Assembly: GCA_944382995.1 (NCBI GenBank)
Contig: CALWOF010000009.1
Location: 1 to 34,727 of the forward strand
Reading direction: 5' to 3'
Origin: an uncultured Oscillospiraceae bacterium
GTDB lineage: Bacteria > Bacillota > Clostridia > Oscillospirales > Oscillospiraceae
Length of the DNA: 34,727 nucleotides
Numbering within the stretch: the first letter of the stretch is position 1; the number at the start of each line of letters is the position of its first letter. Below are positions 1-6,789 of the stretch, piece after piece. The notes under the pieces were generated by a model that had not been told where the DNA came from, ran no database searches, and worked only from the letters and a program-made list of their open reading frames with translations. The translations under genes and the position numbers were made by a program.

Positions 1-1344
1 AACTATGTGAAGCCCCAGATCCGCCCCACCACCCAGGCCAACTACGAGGCGAAAATCTATCAGCACATCATCCCGGAACTGGGGAAGATCCCCCTGAACC
101 AGCTGGCCCAGAAGGACCTCCAGCAGTTCTATGCCCGGATGAAAACGAGCGGGCGGCTCATCCGCACAGAGCAGTTCGGCAAGGGCCTCTCCGACTCCAT
201 GGTGCGCGGCCTCCACGCCGCCTGCCGGTCCGCTCTGGAAAAGGCGGTGCAGGAGGAACTGATCCGTACCAACCCGGCGGTGGGCTGTAAGCTGCCGCCC
301 AAGCGGGGCCGGGAGATGCAGGTTCTGGGTCGGGAGGAACTCCAGCGGTTCCTCATCCAGGCCCAGGCGGAGGGATACTTTGAGTTGTTCCTTCTGGACT
401 TATGCACCGGCCTGCGGCGGGGCGAACTGCTGGCCCTCCAGTGGGACGACCTGGACTTCAAGACCGGGACCCTGACCGTGAACAAGCAGGTCTACGAGGT
501 GAAGGGACAGCTCCAGGTGAGCGTCCCGAAGACCCGCGCCTCCATCCGCAGGCTGGTCCTGCCGCCCGGCGTGGTGGAGGTGCTGCGGGCGTATCGGGAG
601 ACGGTGGACTCCCGGTGGATGTTCCCCTCGCCGGTCAAAGAGGATATGCCCATGACGCCGGGAGCGGTGCGCCGGCGGCTCCAGATCATTCTGGAGCGGG
701 CCGGGTGTAAGAGAATCAGATTTCATGATTTACGGCATACTTTTGCCACGCTATCTCTGGAGAGCGGTATGGATGTGAAGACCCTCTCCGCCATGCTGGG
801 CCATGTGTCGGCGGCAACCACCCTGGACATCTACACCCATGTCACCGGGGACATGCAGAGCGAGGCGGCGGCCAAAATAGATCGGGGGCTGGGCAACGAG
901 GTACGGGCAGAATCCGTTCAGGCAGAGCAAAACCCGACCGCAGACTTCCAGCCGGTGTTGAGAAAGACCCGGAAGCCCGGCACCGGGTGCATCTCTCAGA
1001 TCAATGACCACCTGTTCGAAGGCCGCTACTCTCCCACCTGGCCGGACGGCACCAAGCATTCCAAATGCGTCTACGCCCACACCCGGGACGAGTGTGAGGC
1101 GAAGCTGAAGGCGCTGATTCAGCGGATGAACGCGGAGCGGCAGGCTCTGCGGAACCAAGCACGGGGCGTCACCCCGCCGGACAAGCTCACCAAAACACAG
1201 AAGAAGATCTGGACGTATATGAAGTTCCATCCGGACGAGACAAATTACAGCGTGATCGCCCGGGGTTCCGGGGTGACCCGGCATACGGCGGCAAAATGGT
1301 ATGAGATGATCAGGGGGATGTTAGTAGTGGGCGAGATAAAATGA
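1..1344 (+). CDS. Tyrosine recombinase/integrase, 5' end cut by window edge
   Basis: Site-specific integrase that would move a mobile element in and out of the chromosome. The frame is open to the window edge: a GTG at 7 is possible, but the reading continues upstream (N-Y-V-K-P...), so the true start is outside. About 445 residues are visible. An N-terminal core-binding (SAM-like) region is followed by the catalytic domain, with Arg in CTGLRRGEL (about residue 137 from the GTG), HDLRH (about 240), the LGH box, and the Tyr nucleophile in DIYTHV (about 275). After the catalytic domain comes an unusual extension of about 150 residues. It contains a segment (GRYSPTWPDGTKHSKCVYAH) resembling the AP2-like arm-binding domain normally found at the N-terminus, then a helix-turn-helix-like tail (VIARGSGVTRHTAAKWYEMI). 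The gene is GC-rich, unlike the AT-rich genes that follow. The family call is sound; which element it moves is unknown. Confidence 0.9.
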   Translation, partial: NYVKPQIRPTTQANYEAKIYQHIIPELGKIPLNQLAQKDLQQFYARMKTSGRLIRTEQFGKGLSDSMVRGLHAACRSALEKAVQEELIRTNPAVGCKLPPKRGREMQVLGREELQRFLIQAQAEGYFELFLLDLCTGLRRGELLALQWDDLDFKTGTLTVNKQVYEVKGQLQVSVPKTRASIRRLVLPPGVVEVLRAYRETVDSRWMFPSPVKEDMPMTPGAVRRRLQIILERAGCKRIRFHDLRHTFATLSLESGMDVKTLSAMLGHVSAATTLDIYTHVTGDMQSEAAAKIDRGLGNEVRAESVQAEQNPTADFQPVLRKTRKPGTGCISQINDHLFEGRYSPTWPDGTKHSKCVYAHTRDECEAKLKALIQRMNAERQALRNQARGVTPPDKLTKTQKKIWTYMKFHPDETNYSVIARGSGVTRHTAAKWYEMIRGMLVVGEIK

Positions 1345-1743
1345 CTTGGCGATTGCAGAGAAACTATCTAAGCACAGTCGGAGAGACGGTGAAGTAGAGT
1401 AGGACACGGTGGCTGGTGAGAACTTGGTTCGGTGGTATCTATATATCTTTGCTCGACAACCCCTTTGAAGAATACGTTCTGACAAATCTGAAGATGCTGA
1501 TCTTGGATGTGCCCTTGAAGATGTACACAAAGGCCACCGGTATATCCCTCAGCGAAATTTCCGAAGTCTCCACTGCCTTCGAGGCACCGTGTCATCACCA
1601 TATAGACAAGCATGGGCGGGTTTCAAAATTTTTACAACCCTCCCATGTCATTAGCCTATTCATTTTTAGTGGTGAGATTGATCGTAATTTTGTTCCGCAC
1701 ACCGATGGCCTGGCCAAAACTACATTAGCGATAATACTATCTG
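1345..1743 (+). other. Gene-poor stretch after integrase; one doubtful ORF
   Basis: No recognisable gene lies between the integrase stop and the operon promoter. An open frame at 1416-1775 (119 codons, MRTWFGGIYISLLDNPFEEY start) has no convincing ribosome site and resembles no family I know. It also overlaps the promoter of the next operon at its end. Open frames on the minus strand at 1321-1613 are equally unconvincing. Base composition drops here from GC-rich to AT-rich, so this is probably a junction or degraded mobile-element sequence. Confidence 0.35.
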
Positions 1744-1772
1744 TTGAATTGGCACGATATTTAGTATATAAT
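1744..1772 (+). promoter_or_regulatory. SigA-like promoter of the AT-rich operon
   Basis: -35 TTGAAT (1744-1749), 17-bp spacer, and a perfect -10 TATAAT (1767-1772). Transcription would begin near 1779 and read toward the NTPase gene. Confidence 0.7.
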
Positions 1773-1798
1773 TAATTGCAGATAGCAGGTATCAAATC

Positions 1799-1828
1799 AG
1801 CCGTGTGGGATCTCCATGCGGCTTTTTT
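1799..1828 (+). terminator. Leader hairpin with T-run (possible attenuator)
   Basis: An imperfect stem (AGCCG..TGG / CCA..CGGCT) is followed by TTTTTT. It lies only about 20 nt after the predicted transcription start and about 40 nt before the NTPase start codon. It could be an attenuator of the operon or the end of a very short RNA of about 50 nt. Confidence 0.5.
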
Positions 1829-1867
1829 ACCAATTGAAACATTTGGCATTGAGCGAAGGTGTTATCT

Positions 1868-4147
1868 ATGAAAGAAAAGACTGTTAGTGGCTGTACTGAA
1901 TTAAAAAACATCATAGACGGTATAGGTACAGTGCAAACTGCTTGGGGACTTATTGTTACAGGGGCTTTGGTACTTGCATTTGCTTTTTGTGTTCTTACAT
2001 TTACTAATAGAGTAAATAAAGCAACTAAAGCACAAATTCAGCGGTTTCAAAAAGATGGAAAATATCTTCCGTCAATATACATTGAATTAAACAATTCAAT
2101 GGAGTACCTACGCTATTTCATATTTTCGTATAGATGGAAGCATCGTATTATTAGGCAATACAATCATCTGTTTCATGGATACGAAGGGAAACGACTAAAG
2201 CAATTGCTCGGATCTGGCATAAAATATACCCTATCTTACTTTGCGCCATTTTCACAGCTAAACTCTGCACTGTCTGTCATGCATGACGAACTTGAGATGT
2301 TAAGAAAAGAAAGCAAAGAGTTACATGCTGAACATGGAGAGGTCGTCTGGGCAATTACTAATAGTACATATAAACATGTCTATGCTGTTAAGCATTTGCA
2401 AGATTTATGTACTATAATGAGTCAGAAAAATGTGATTCTTGTGGGGAGCGCTGGTAATGGGAAAACCAACCTTTTGTGCCGAATGGCTGAAGTTGCAGTT
2501 GCCAACAAAATGCCCTGCCTACTTGTGAATTCGAGAGATATCAAGGAAGATTGCACAGAATATATCACTAAAAAGCTCCCTATCCTTCCTAAACTACGAA
2601 ATATAACATTGCTTTATTTGAGATTAATATCTCTGATGCTCTTCTTTCAAAGAAAGTATTTCTATATATTTATCGATGCAATTAATGAAAATGATCGGGA
2701 GGTTTTTACAAATAGCATTGCAACACTGCTCGAAACATTTTCAAAATATGGCCGTATTCGAATACTTTTGACTTGCAGACGTGAATACTTTGATTCTCGT
2801 TATAAGGCTCTGTTTTCTGCTGGTGAAGAGGTGCCTTACATTTTTAATTTGCAGGAAGCAGAGTATGATGAGCGAGCAACTATGAAGATGATAAAGGCAT
2901 ACATGGAGTATTTTAACGTCCGTGGACCGTTTTCCCTTGAAACACGGGAGAAACTAAGGAATTCCTTGTTTTTGACTCGTATTTTCTTTGAAGTAAACAG
3001 CAGCCGTGATGAATGTATGCTGGAGTTTCGAAACGCAGAAATATATAAGCTCTATTTTGATAAAATTGCTTCTGAGAATATGGGAGTTGATCTAAGTGCG
3101 GTTGTTAATAGTATTGCTCGATATATGTTTGCCGAATTTCAGTTTGATCAAATTCCAATAGAAGAATTGCACTTATCATTTGATGAACTGGACTCTTTGA
3201 GAAATTTGTTGGATAACAATTTGATAATCAGTCGCTCTGTTCATGCTGGAACAGGTATTACCGAGCACGAAGAAGAGTATGTCTACTTTGTCTTTGATGA
3301 GTTACGAGATTTTTGCTTGGCAAGATATCTTTTAACCTTAGATGAGAGCAAATCTTCCTCGGAATATGTAGCATTCTTTTCAAATGTGACAAAACTCTTC
3401 GAGCAAAGGTTATCACCTGTTGAGGGAATGGTCAAATATGCATATCATCATTTTAGGATGACTGCGAGGACCGATTTGTGTGAAAAGATTCTAAAAACAT
3501 TTGGTGAATCAGATGTACAGAGTATCTTAGATTGGGAGAAACGTGACCTGTACAGACAAAGAACATTTAATAATTTTGGCTTTTCATTGGTTTTTTCTGA
3601 AGGTGACAATATTGCTTCGTTTGAAATTGACTACATCCTGCATTGTGTGGAAAACGACTGCAGTCATTACTGGGAGATATTCTGGTTCCTTTTAGGGAAC
3701 GAATATTCTGGGTTTAAGCCAAATATCCACTTGGCCATCGATATTTTGCTTCGTTGTGAAAATGATGAGACCCCTGAAAAAATTCTGAAATACTTTTTCG
3801 ATGACAAAGTAGAAAAATATTATTCTCATTCTTACAAGGAACGCAGAGTCGATAATCTAAAGGAGTGGCTTGACGCTATTAAAAAGAATAATGGAACGCT
3901 ATCTGAAAGTTTGAAAATTATGGTTACCATCTTGGCAGCGTACGACCCAACGGAGTTTGCACTTAAAGAATACCATGAATTCGTCATGAACGAAGATTTT
4001 TTTAAACAGATTCAGGAAAGTGACCTTTGCAATCCAATAAAATTACTTGTAAGTGAATTCAAAGACTGGATGACGCCAAAACCAACTGATCAAAATGCGC
4101 TTCAGATACTAATGGACATGTTGAAATCGGAGGGATACCATGAATAA
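1868..4147 (+). CDS. Membrane-anchored STAND/NACHT-like P-loop NTPase
   Basis: Large NTPase of 759 residues, first gene of an overlapping four-gene AT-rich operon. ATG 1868 is chosen because GAAGG ends 8 nt upstream; an in-frame GTG at 1859 would sit on that site. A hydrophobic helix (about residues 22-46, GLIVTGALVLAFAFCVLTF) suggests an N-terminal membrane anchor. A charged, partly coiled region follows. Walker A is GSAGNGKT (193-200) and Walker B is FIDAINE (D270, E274). An arginine-containing strand ILLTCRREYFD (about 300) and FDELRDFCLARYLL (about 478-491) resemble the sensor and post-ATPase winged-helix region of NACHT/STAND proteins. The C-terminal 250 residues are helical, with no domain I recognise. 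STAND NTPases often act as sensors in defence, but that role is inferred from architecture and context only. Confidence 0.75.
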   Translation: MKEKTVSGCTELKNIIDGIGTVQTAWGLIVTGALVLAFAFCVLTFTNRVNKATKAQIQRFQKDGKYLPSIYIELNNSMEYLRYFIFSYRWKHRIIRQYNHLFHGYEGKRLKQLLGSGIKYTLSYFAPFSQLNSALSVMHDELEMLRKESKELHAEHGEVVWAITNSTYKHVYAVKHLQDLCTIMSQKNVILVGSAGNGKTNLLCRMAEVAVANKMPCLLVNSRDIKEDCTEYITKKLPILPKLRNITLLYLRLISLMLFFQRKYFYIFIDAINENDREVFTNSIATLLETFSKYGRIRILLTCRREYFDSRYKALFSAGEEVPYIFNLQEAEYDERATMKMIKAYMEYFNVRGPFSLETREKLRNSLFLTRIFFEVNSSRDECMLEFRNAEIYKLYFDKIASENMGVDLSAVVNSIARYMFAEFQFDQIPIEELHLSFDELDSLRNLLDNNLIISRSVHAGTGITEHEEEYVYFVFDELRDFCLARYLLTLDESKSSSEYVAFFSNVTKLFEQRLSPVEGMVKYAYHHFRMTARTDLCEKILKTFGESDVQSILDWEKRDLYRQRTFNNFGFSLVFSEGDNIASFEIDYILHCVENDCSHYWEIFWFLLGNEYSGFKPNIHLAIDILLRCENDETPEKILKYFFDDKVEKYYSHSYKERRVDNLKEWLDAIKKNNGTLSESLKIMVTILAAYDPTEFALKEYHEFVMNEDFFKQIQESDLCNPIKLLVSEFKDWMTPKPTDQNALQILMDMLKSEGYHE

Positions 4148-4511
4148 TGAGGTTTTTTTCAAGAAAACTCCAAGAATGTCCCTGATTGGTATATGCCATT
4201 TTTTTGGAGTAAAAAGAAAAAGTTATGCAGGGTCAATAGTGGAACGAATTTACGATTATTACTGCAGAGGTGCCATCAACCTGCATCTTGAGTATTTTTT
4301 GTACTATCGAAAAGAATTTTCAGACTTCGAATCCTTTTTAGAGAAAAAATTCAATCTGTTTCCCAACGAAATCAAAGACAAAAAATCCTTGCTACTATGT
4401 CATAAATCACTTACTTTTGAAGCCGATGGGCATATAACTGATTTGTTAGAGGACGAAGCTATAAAAGGTACATTTCGAAAATATATGGGAGCGTATATCG
4501 ATGATAATTAG
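4140..4511 (+). CDS. Small protein of unknown function in NTPase/rSAM operon
   Basis: A 123-residue protein I do not recognise. Its start overlaps the NTPase stop by 8 bp, and a good ribosome site (GGAGGG at 4129-4134) precedes the ATG, so it is very likely translated and coupled. The N-terminal part (MSLIGICHFFGVKRKSYAGS to IVERIYDYY) has the rhythm of a small helix-loop-helix nucleic-acid-binding unit such as SAP, but the match is weak. The rest is rich in aromatic and charged residues, without signal peptide or membrane segment. It is AT-rich like its neighbours. Its conserved-looking position between the NTPase and the serine-motif protein suggests a shared system. Confidence 0.6.
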   Translation: MNNEVFFKKTPRMSLIGICHFFGVKRKSYAGSIVERIYDYYCRGAINLHLEYFLYYRKEFSDFESFLEKKFNLFPNEIKDKKSLLLCHKSLTFEADGHITDLLEDEAIKGTFRKYMGAYIDDN

Positions 4512-4899
4512 AGATGGGTTTGTAACAAATAGTTCTTCCACGAACTTTATGATTATTAGTAAAGAAGAATTGAGTAGTGATTATTTGCTCGAAAAGCTCG
4601 GCTTTAGAAAGGGCTCAAGCATAAGCGCTGCTGCATTTTCTCTGGTTGATGATATCGTTAGTGCAACAAAATCTGGAGTTCGTTGGTTTGAGGTTGATCA
4701 AATCAATTATGAAAATATTCTAAAGATTTTCGGGAAAGAGAGTGCTGAAAAGTTCAAAAAGATGTCGAAAAAGGGCTATCACACTTATATCGGTCACACC
4801 AATTCTGATGACGATTACTTGACTTCTTTCATGACAACAGATTCTTTTGTAATTGACGAAAAAGATTTCTATATGGATGGAAAGAACTGTGGTTGGTAA
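4501..4899 (+). CDS. Small protein with N-terminal GFVTNSSST motif, possible substrate of adjacent radical SAM enzyme
   Basis: A 132-residue protein that starts inside the end of the previous gene (11-bp overlap), with GGGAG at 4487-4491, 9 nt before the ATG. Residues 5-16 read DGFVTNSSSTNF. I recall similar N-termini (GFVSNSSSSSF type) on many short uncharacterised bacterial and phage proteins; this is memory, not a search. The remaining 110 residues are acidic and soluble-looking (YHTYIGHTNSDDDYLTSF), with a single Cys near the C-terminus (NCGW). There is no secretion signal. The next gene, a radical SAM/SPASM-like enzyme, starts on this gene's stop codon, so peptide modification of the Ser-rich motif is a reasonable but untested guess. 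Confidence 0.6.
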   Translation: MIIRDGFVTNSSSTNFMIISKEELSSDYLLEKLGFRKGSSISAAAFSLVDDIVSATKSGVRWFEVDQINYENILKIFGKESAEKFKKMSKKGYHTYIGHTNSDDDYLTSFMTTDSFVIDEKDFYMDGKNCGW

Positions 4900-5993
4900 T
4901 GATTTACTACAAGGACAATCGATTTGGATTTATTGAGCTGTTCAATGATGAAACAGGAACTCTTATAAGAAGTAACATATTAGATAATGGCATTGAAACT
5001 GGACAGTTACCCCCTATGCGTTCTTTCCCGGAGTTAATTGACATCGGTATTATGGGTGCATGTGATGCGGGTAAAACGGGTCTTTGTCGCAACGCTGGTG
5101 TAGATTGCTATCAACGTGGAATATCATCATGCGAGAAAAATATGGATTTCGATGATTATTCCGCAATAATCAATCAATGTAAGGGACGAGTATTTCAAAT
5201 AGCTTTGGGCGGTGCAGGAGATCCTAATAAACATGAATTCTTTCCTGACATACTACACATCACAAGAGAGAATAGAATAGTTCCAAATTATACTACAAGT
5301 GGTTACGCACTAACTGATAAGGAAATTGAACTAACAAAAAAATACTGTGGGGCTGTAGCGGTGTCTTACTATTCTAAACTTGATAAATACGGCAATGAAG
5401 ATAACCCCTCAACAATTTCGGCATTGGAACGTTTTGTTAAGGCGGGCTGTATTACTAATGTCCATTACGTTCTTTCGAAAAAAAGCATAAAAGAAGCGAT
5501 TTATAGAGTGAAAAATGGTGTATTTCCCAAAGGAATTAACGCTGTAGTGTTTTTGCTCTATAAGCCAATAGGACTTGCATCTCGAAAGCATGTCATAGAT
5601 TGTGGAGATCCAGATTATCTTGAGTTGCTTCGCTTAGTTGCATCAGCAGACAGTAGTTGGAGATACGGATTTGATACTTGCCAATCTCCTGCAATATACA
5701 AATTTGCATCCAGCATTGCAATAGAGTCCATTGAATTCTGTGAAGCGGCCAGATTTTCTATGTACATTAATTCGAGATGTATCGCATTTCCTTGCTCTTT
5801 CGGAATAGAAGACGATACTTTTTCTGTTGATTTGAAACAACACACTTTACGAGAAGCATGGGAATCAGAGAGCTTTGCTAAATTTCGGAAACAACAATCT
5901 GAAATGTGTTCAAACTGTAATGCAGGTGTATGCAGAAGTTGCGGGTTAGGGCTTGAGATAAATCTTTGTGGAAAAGTAAAGAAGTATTTGTAA
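4899..5993 (+). CDS. Radical SAM/SPASM-like enzyme with non-canonical cysteine motif
   Basis: A 364-residue enzyme. ATG 4899 is chosen because it shares one base with the previous stop (TAATG); an upstream in-frame TTG at 4893 is less likely. The cluster motif reads GACDAGKTGLCRNAGVDCYQ, that is C55-x7-C63-x6-C70 instead of the canonical C-x3-C-x2-C, with C78 also close by. The surrounding CDAG..C..CYQ frame is still that of a radical SAM core, and ALGGAGDP (102-109) matches the glycine-rich SAM-binding motif. The C-terminus carries seven cysteines (C294, C299, C337, C340, C345, C348, C357) in a pattern close to SPASM domains, which bind auxiliary iron-sulfur clusters in peptide-modifying enzymes. 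Likely substrate: the Ser-motif protein encoded just upstream (inference). Confidence 0.8.
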   Translation: MIYYKDNRFGFIELFNDETGTLIRSNILDNGIETGQLPPMRSFPELIDIGIMGACDAGKTGLCRNAGVDCYQRGISSCEKNMDFDDYSAIINQCKGRVFQIALGGAGDPNKHEFFPDILHITRENRIVPNYTTSGYALTDKEIELTKKYCGAVAVSYYSKLDKYGNEDNPSTISALERFVKAGCITNVHYVLSKKSIKEAIYRVKNGVFPKGINAVVFLLYKPIGLASRKHVIDCGDPDYLELLRLVASADSSWRYGFDTCQSPAIYKFASSIAIESIEFCEAARFSMYINSRCIAFPCSFGIEDDTFSVDLKQHTLREAWESESFAKFRKQQSEMCSNCNAGVCRSCGLGLEINLCGKVKKYL

Positions 5994-6028
5994 TAGCTAT
6001 CAAATTCTACACCAAAAAACAAAGAAAA

Positions 6029-6060
6029 CCTCCCCTTGGAGCTCGTGCTCCAAGGGGAGG
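6029..6060 (-). terminator. Terminator of tRNA-Pro
   Basis: A perfect 14-bp stem (CCTCCCCTTGGAGC and its complement) with a 4-nt loop directly abuts the tRNA CCA end. On the minus strand it is followed by a T-rich run (TTTTCTTTGTTTTTT). It also faces the converging radical SAM gene that stops at 5993. Confidence 0.85.
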
Positions 6061-6136
6061 TGGTCCGAGTGGGGAGACTCGAACTCCCGGCATCTTGCTC
6101 CCAAAGCAAGCGCGCTACCAACTGCGCTACACCCGG
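6061..6136 (-). tRNA. tRNA-Pro (anticodon UGG)
   Basis: An intact 76-nt cloverleaf read on the minus strand. The acceptor stem CCGGGTG pairs with CACTCGG (one G-T wobble). The D stem is GCGC/GCGC, the anticodon stem CTTGC/GCAAG has the loop TTTGGGA (anticodon TGG), and the T stem GGGAG/CTCCC has loop TTCGAGT. CCA is encoded. It borders the AT-rich island and is the only intact member of a decayed array. A TGGTCA / CATATT pair 17 bp apart lies about 30 nt upstream (weak promoter). Confidence 0.95.
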
Positions 6137-6250
6137 TTATAAAGTTTTCTGATTGTGGTCAAATATGGGGTCAGCGCCGGTTTTTGACCAGTTCCCGGCG
6201 ATGGGCAAAGCTCCGTCCGCCTTAGCGTCCCAGAGCTTTCCGGGATTTTA

Positions 6251-6319
6251 AGAAAGTGCGGCTCGAACTCCGGCCTCACGCTCCCAAACCACGCGTTCTA
6301 TCAACTGAACTACACCCGG
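6251..6319 (-). pseudogene. Decayed tRNA-Pro copy 1 (near full length)
   Basis: Read on the minus strand it begins CCGGGTG like the intact tRNA and has the anticodon loop TTTGGGA. Its D stem is GTTC/GAAC, a paired change from GCGC/GCGC, so it was once under selection. The anticodon stem has a mismatch at the loop end, the T stem does not pair, and no matching 3' acceptor strand or CCA follows. Its upstream flank resembles that of the intact tRNA (shared TGGTCAAAAA block). Confidence 0.8.
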
Positions 6320-6460
6320 ATATGGAATTGTTTTATCTGTGGTCTTTTATGTGGTCTTGGTCGCTTTTTGACCAGCGGCCTTGTGGAACTGGTTCCCGCT
6401 TCTGGTAGTGTCCCAGCGGGTTGTGGGATTGCGGTTTTATCCTCATGGATGGGCGGGGCG

Positions 6461-6501
6461 GGCTCCCAAATCACGTGCGCTACCAACTGCGCTACACCCG
6501 G
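6461..6501 (-). pseudogene. tRNA-Pro copy 2, 5' half only
   Basis: Acceptor 5' strand, D arm (identical to the intact gene) and anticodon loop TTTGGGA are preserved. Homology stops just after the anticodon loop, and unrelated GC-rich sequence replaces the 3' half. Confidence 0.8.
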
Positions 6502-6567
6502 ATATTCAGTTTTTCTGCATGATACCATGCGGAGAAGGAAAAAGCAAGTTTTTCGTGTCTGTGGGCG
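6468..6567. repeat. Direct repeat of about 100 bp (partner at 6690-6789)
   Basis: The block covering the tRNA 5' half, the promoter and about 20 bp further upstream recurs at 6690-6789 at roughly 85-90% identity by eye, indicating tandem duplication of a promoter-plus-tRNA unit. Confidence 0.75.
6519..6547 (-). promoter_or_regulatory. Promoter of tRNA-Pro copy 2
   Basis: Minus strand: TTGCTT (6547-6542), 17-bp spacer, TATCAT (6524-6519). It ends about 17 nt before the tRNA 5' base, the spacing expected for a tRNA promoter. Confidence 0.65.
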
Positions 6568-6683
6568 GCGCTGTGGTCAAGCCCGATTTTGCGGGAGTTT
6601 TTCAACCGGGGAATTTCCGCCGCAAGCTACTGTCCCAAGGACTTCCGGGGTTCCGCTTTTGGGGGAATGGATAGGTCATCTAT

Positions 6684-6723
6684 CCTCCCAAACCACCCGC
6701 GCTACCAACTGCGCTAATCCCGG
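6684..6723 (-). pseudogene. tRNA-Pro copy 3, 5' half only
   Basis: 5' acceptor strand (CCGGGAT), D arm and anticodon loop TTTGGGA are followed by unrelated sequence, breaking at nearly the same place as copy 2. A small hairpin (GGATAG/CTATCC, 6669-6685) replaces the 3' side. Confidence 0.75.
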
Positions 6724-6739
6724 ATATTCGGTTTTCTGC

Positions 6740-6768
6740 ATGATACCATGCGAGGGAGGAAAAAGCAA
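6740..6768 (-). promoter_or_regulatory. Promoter of tRNA-Pro copy 3
   Basis: Minus strand: TTGCTT (6768-6763), 17-bp spacer, TATCAT (6745-6740). The same arrangement as copy 2; the strongest promoter-like element of the array and its most upstream one. Confidence 0.65.
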
Positions 6769-6789
6769 GTTTTCCGTGTCTGCGGGCAC

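Noticed and set aside
1345-6136. Direct repeats of the tRNA-Pro 3' end as attachment sites flanking the island
   Set aside because: No second copy of the tRNA 3' end was found by eye between the integrase and the operon; the left end may be outside the window.
6251-6319. tRNA-Pro copy 1 as a working tRNA
   Set aside because: T stem and 3' acceptor strand do not pair, there is no CCA, and the anticodon stem has a mismatch next to the loop.
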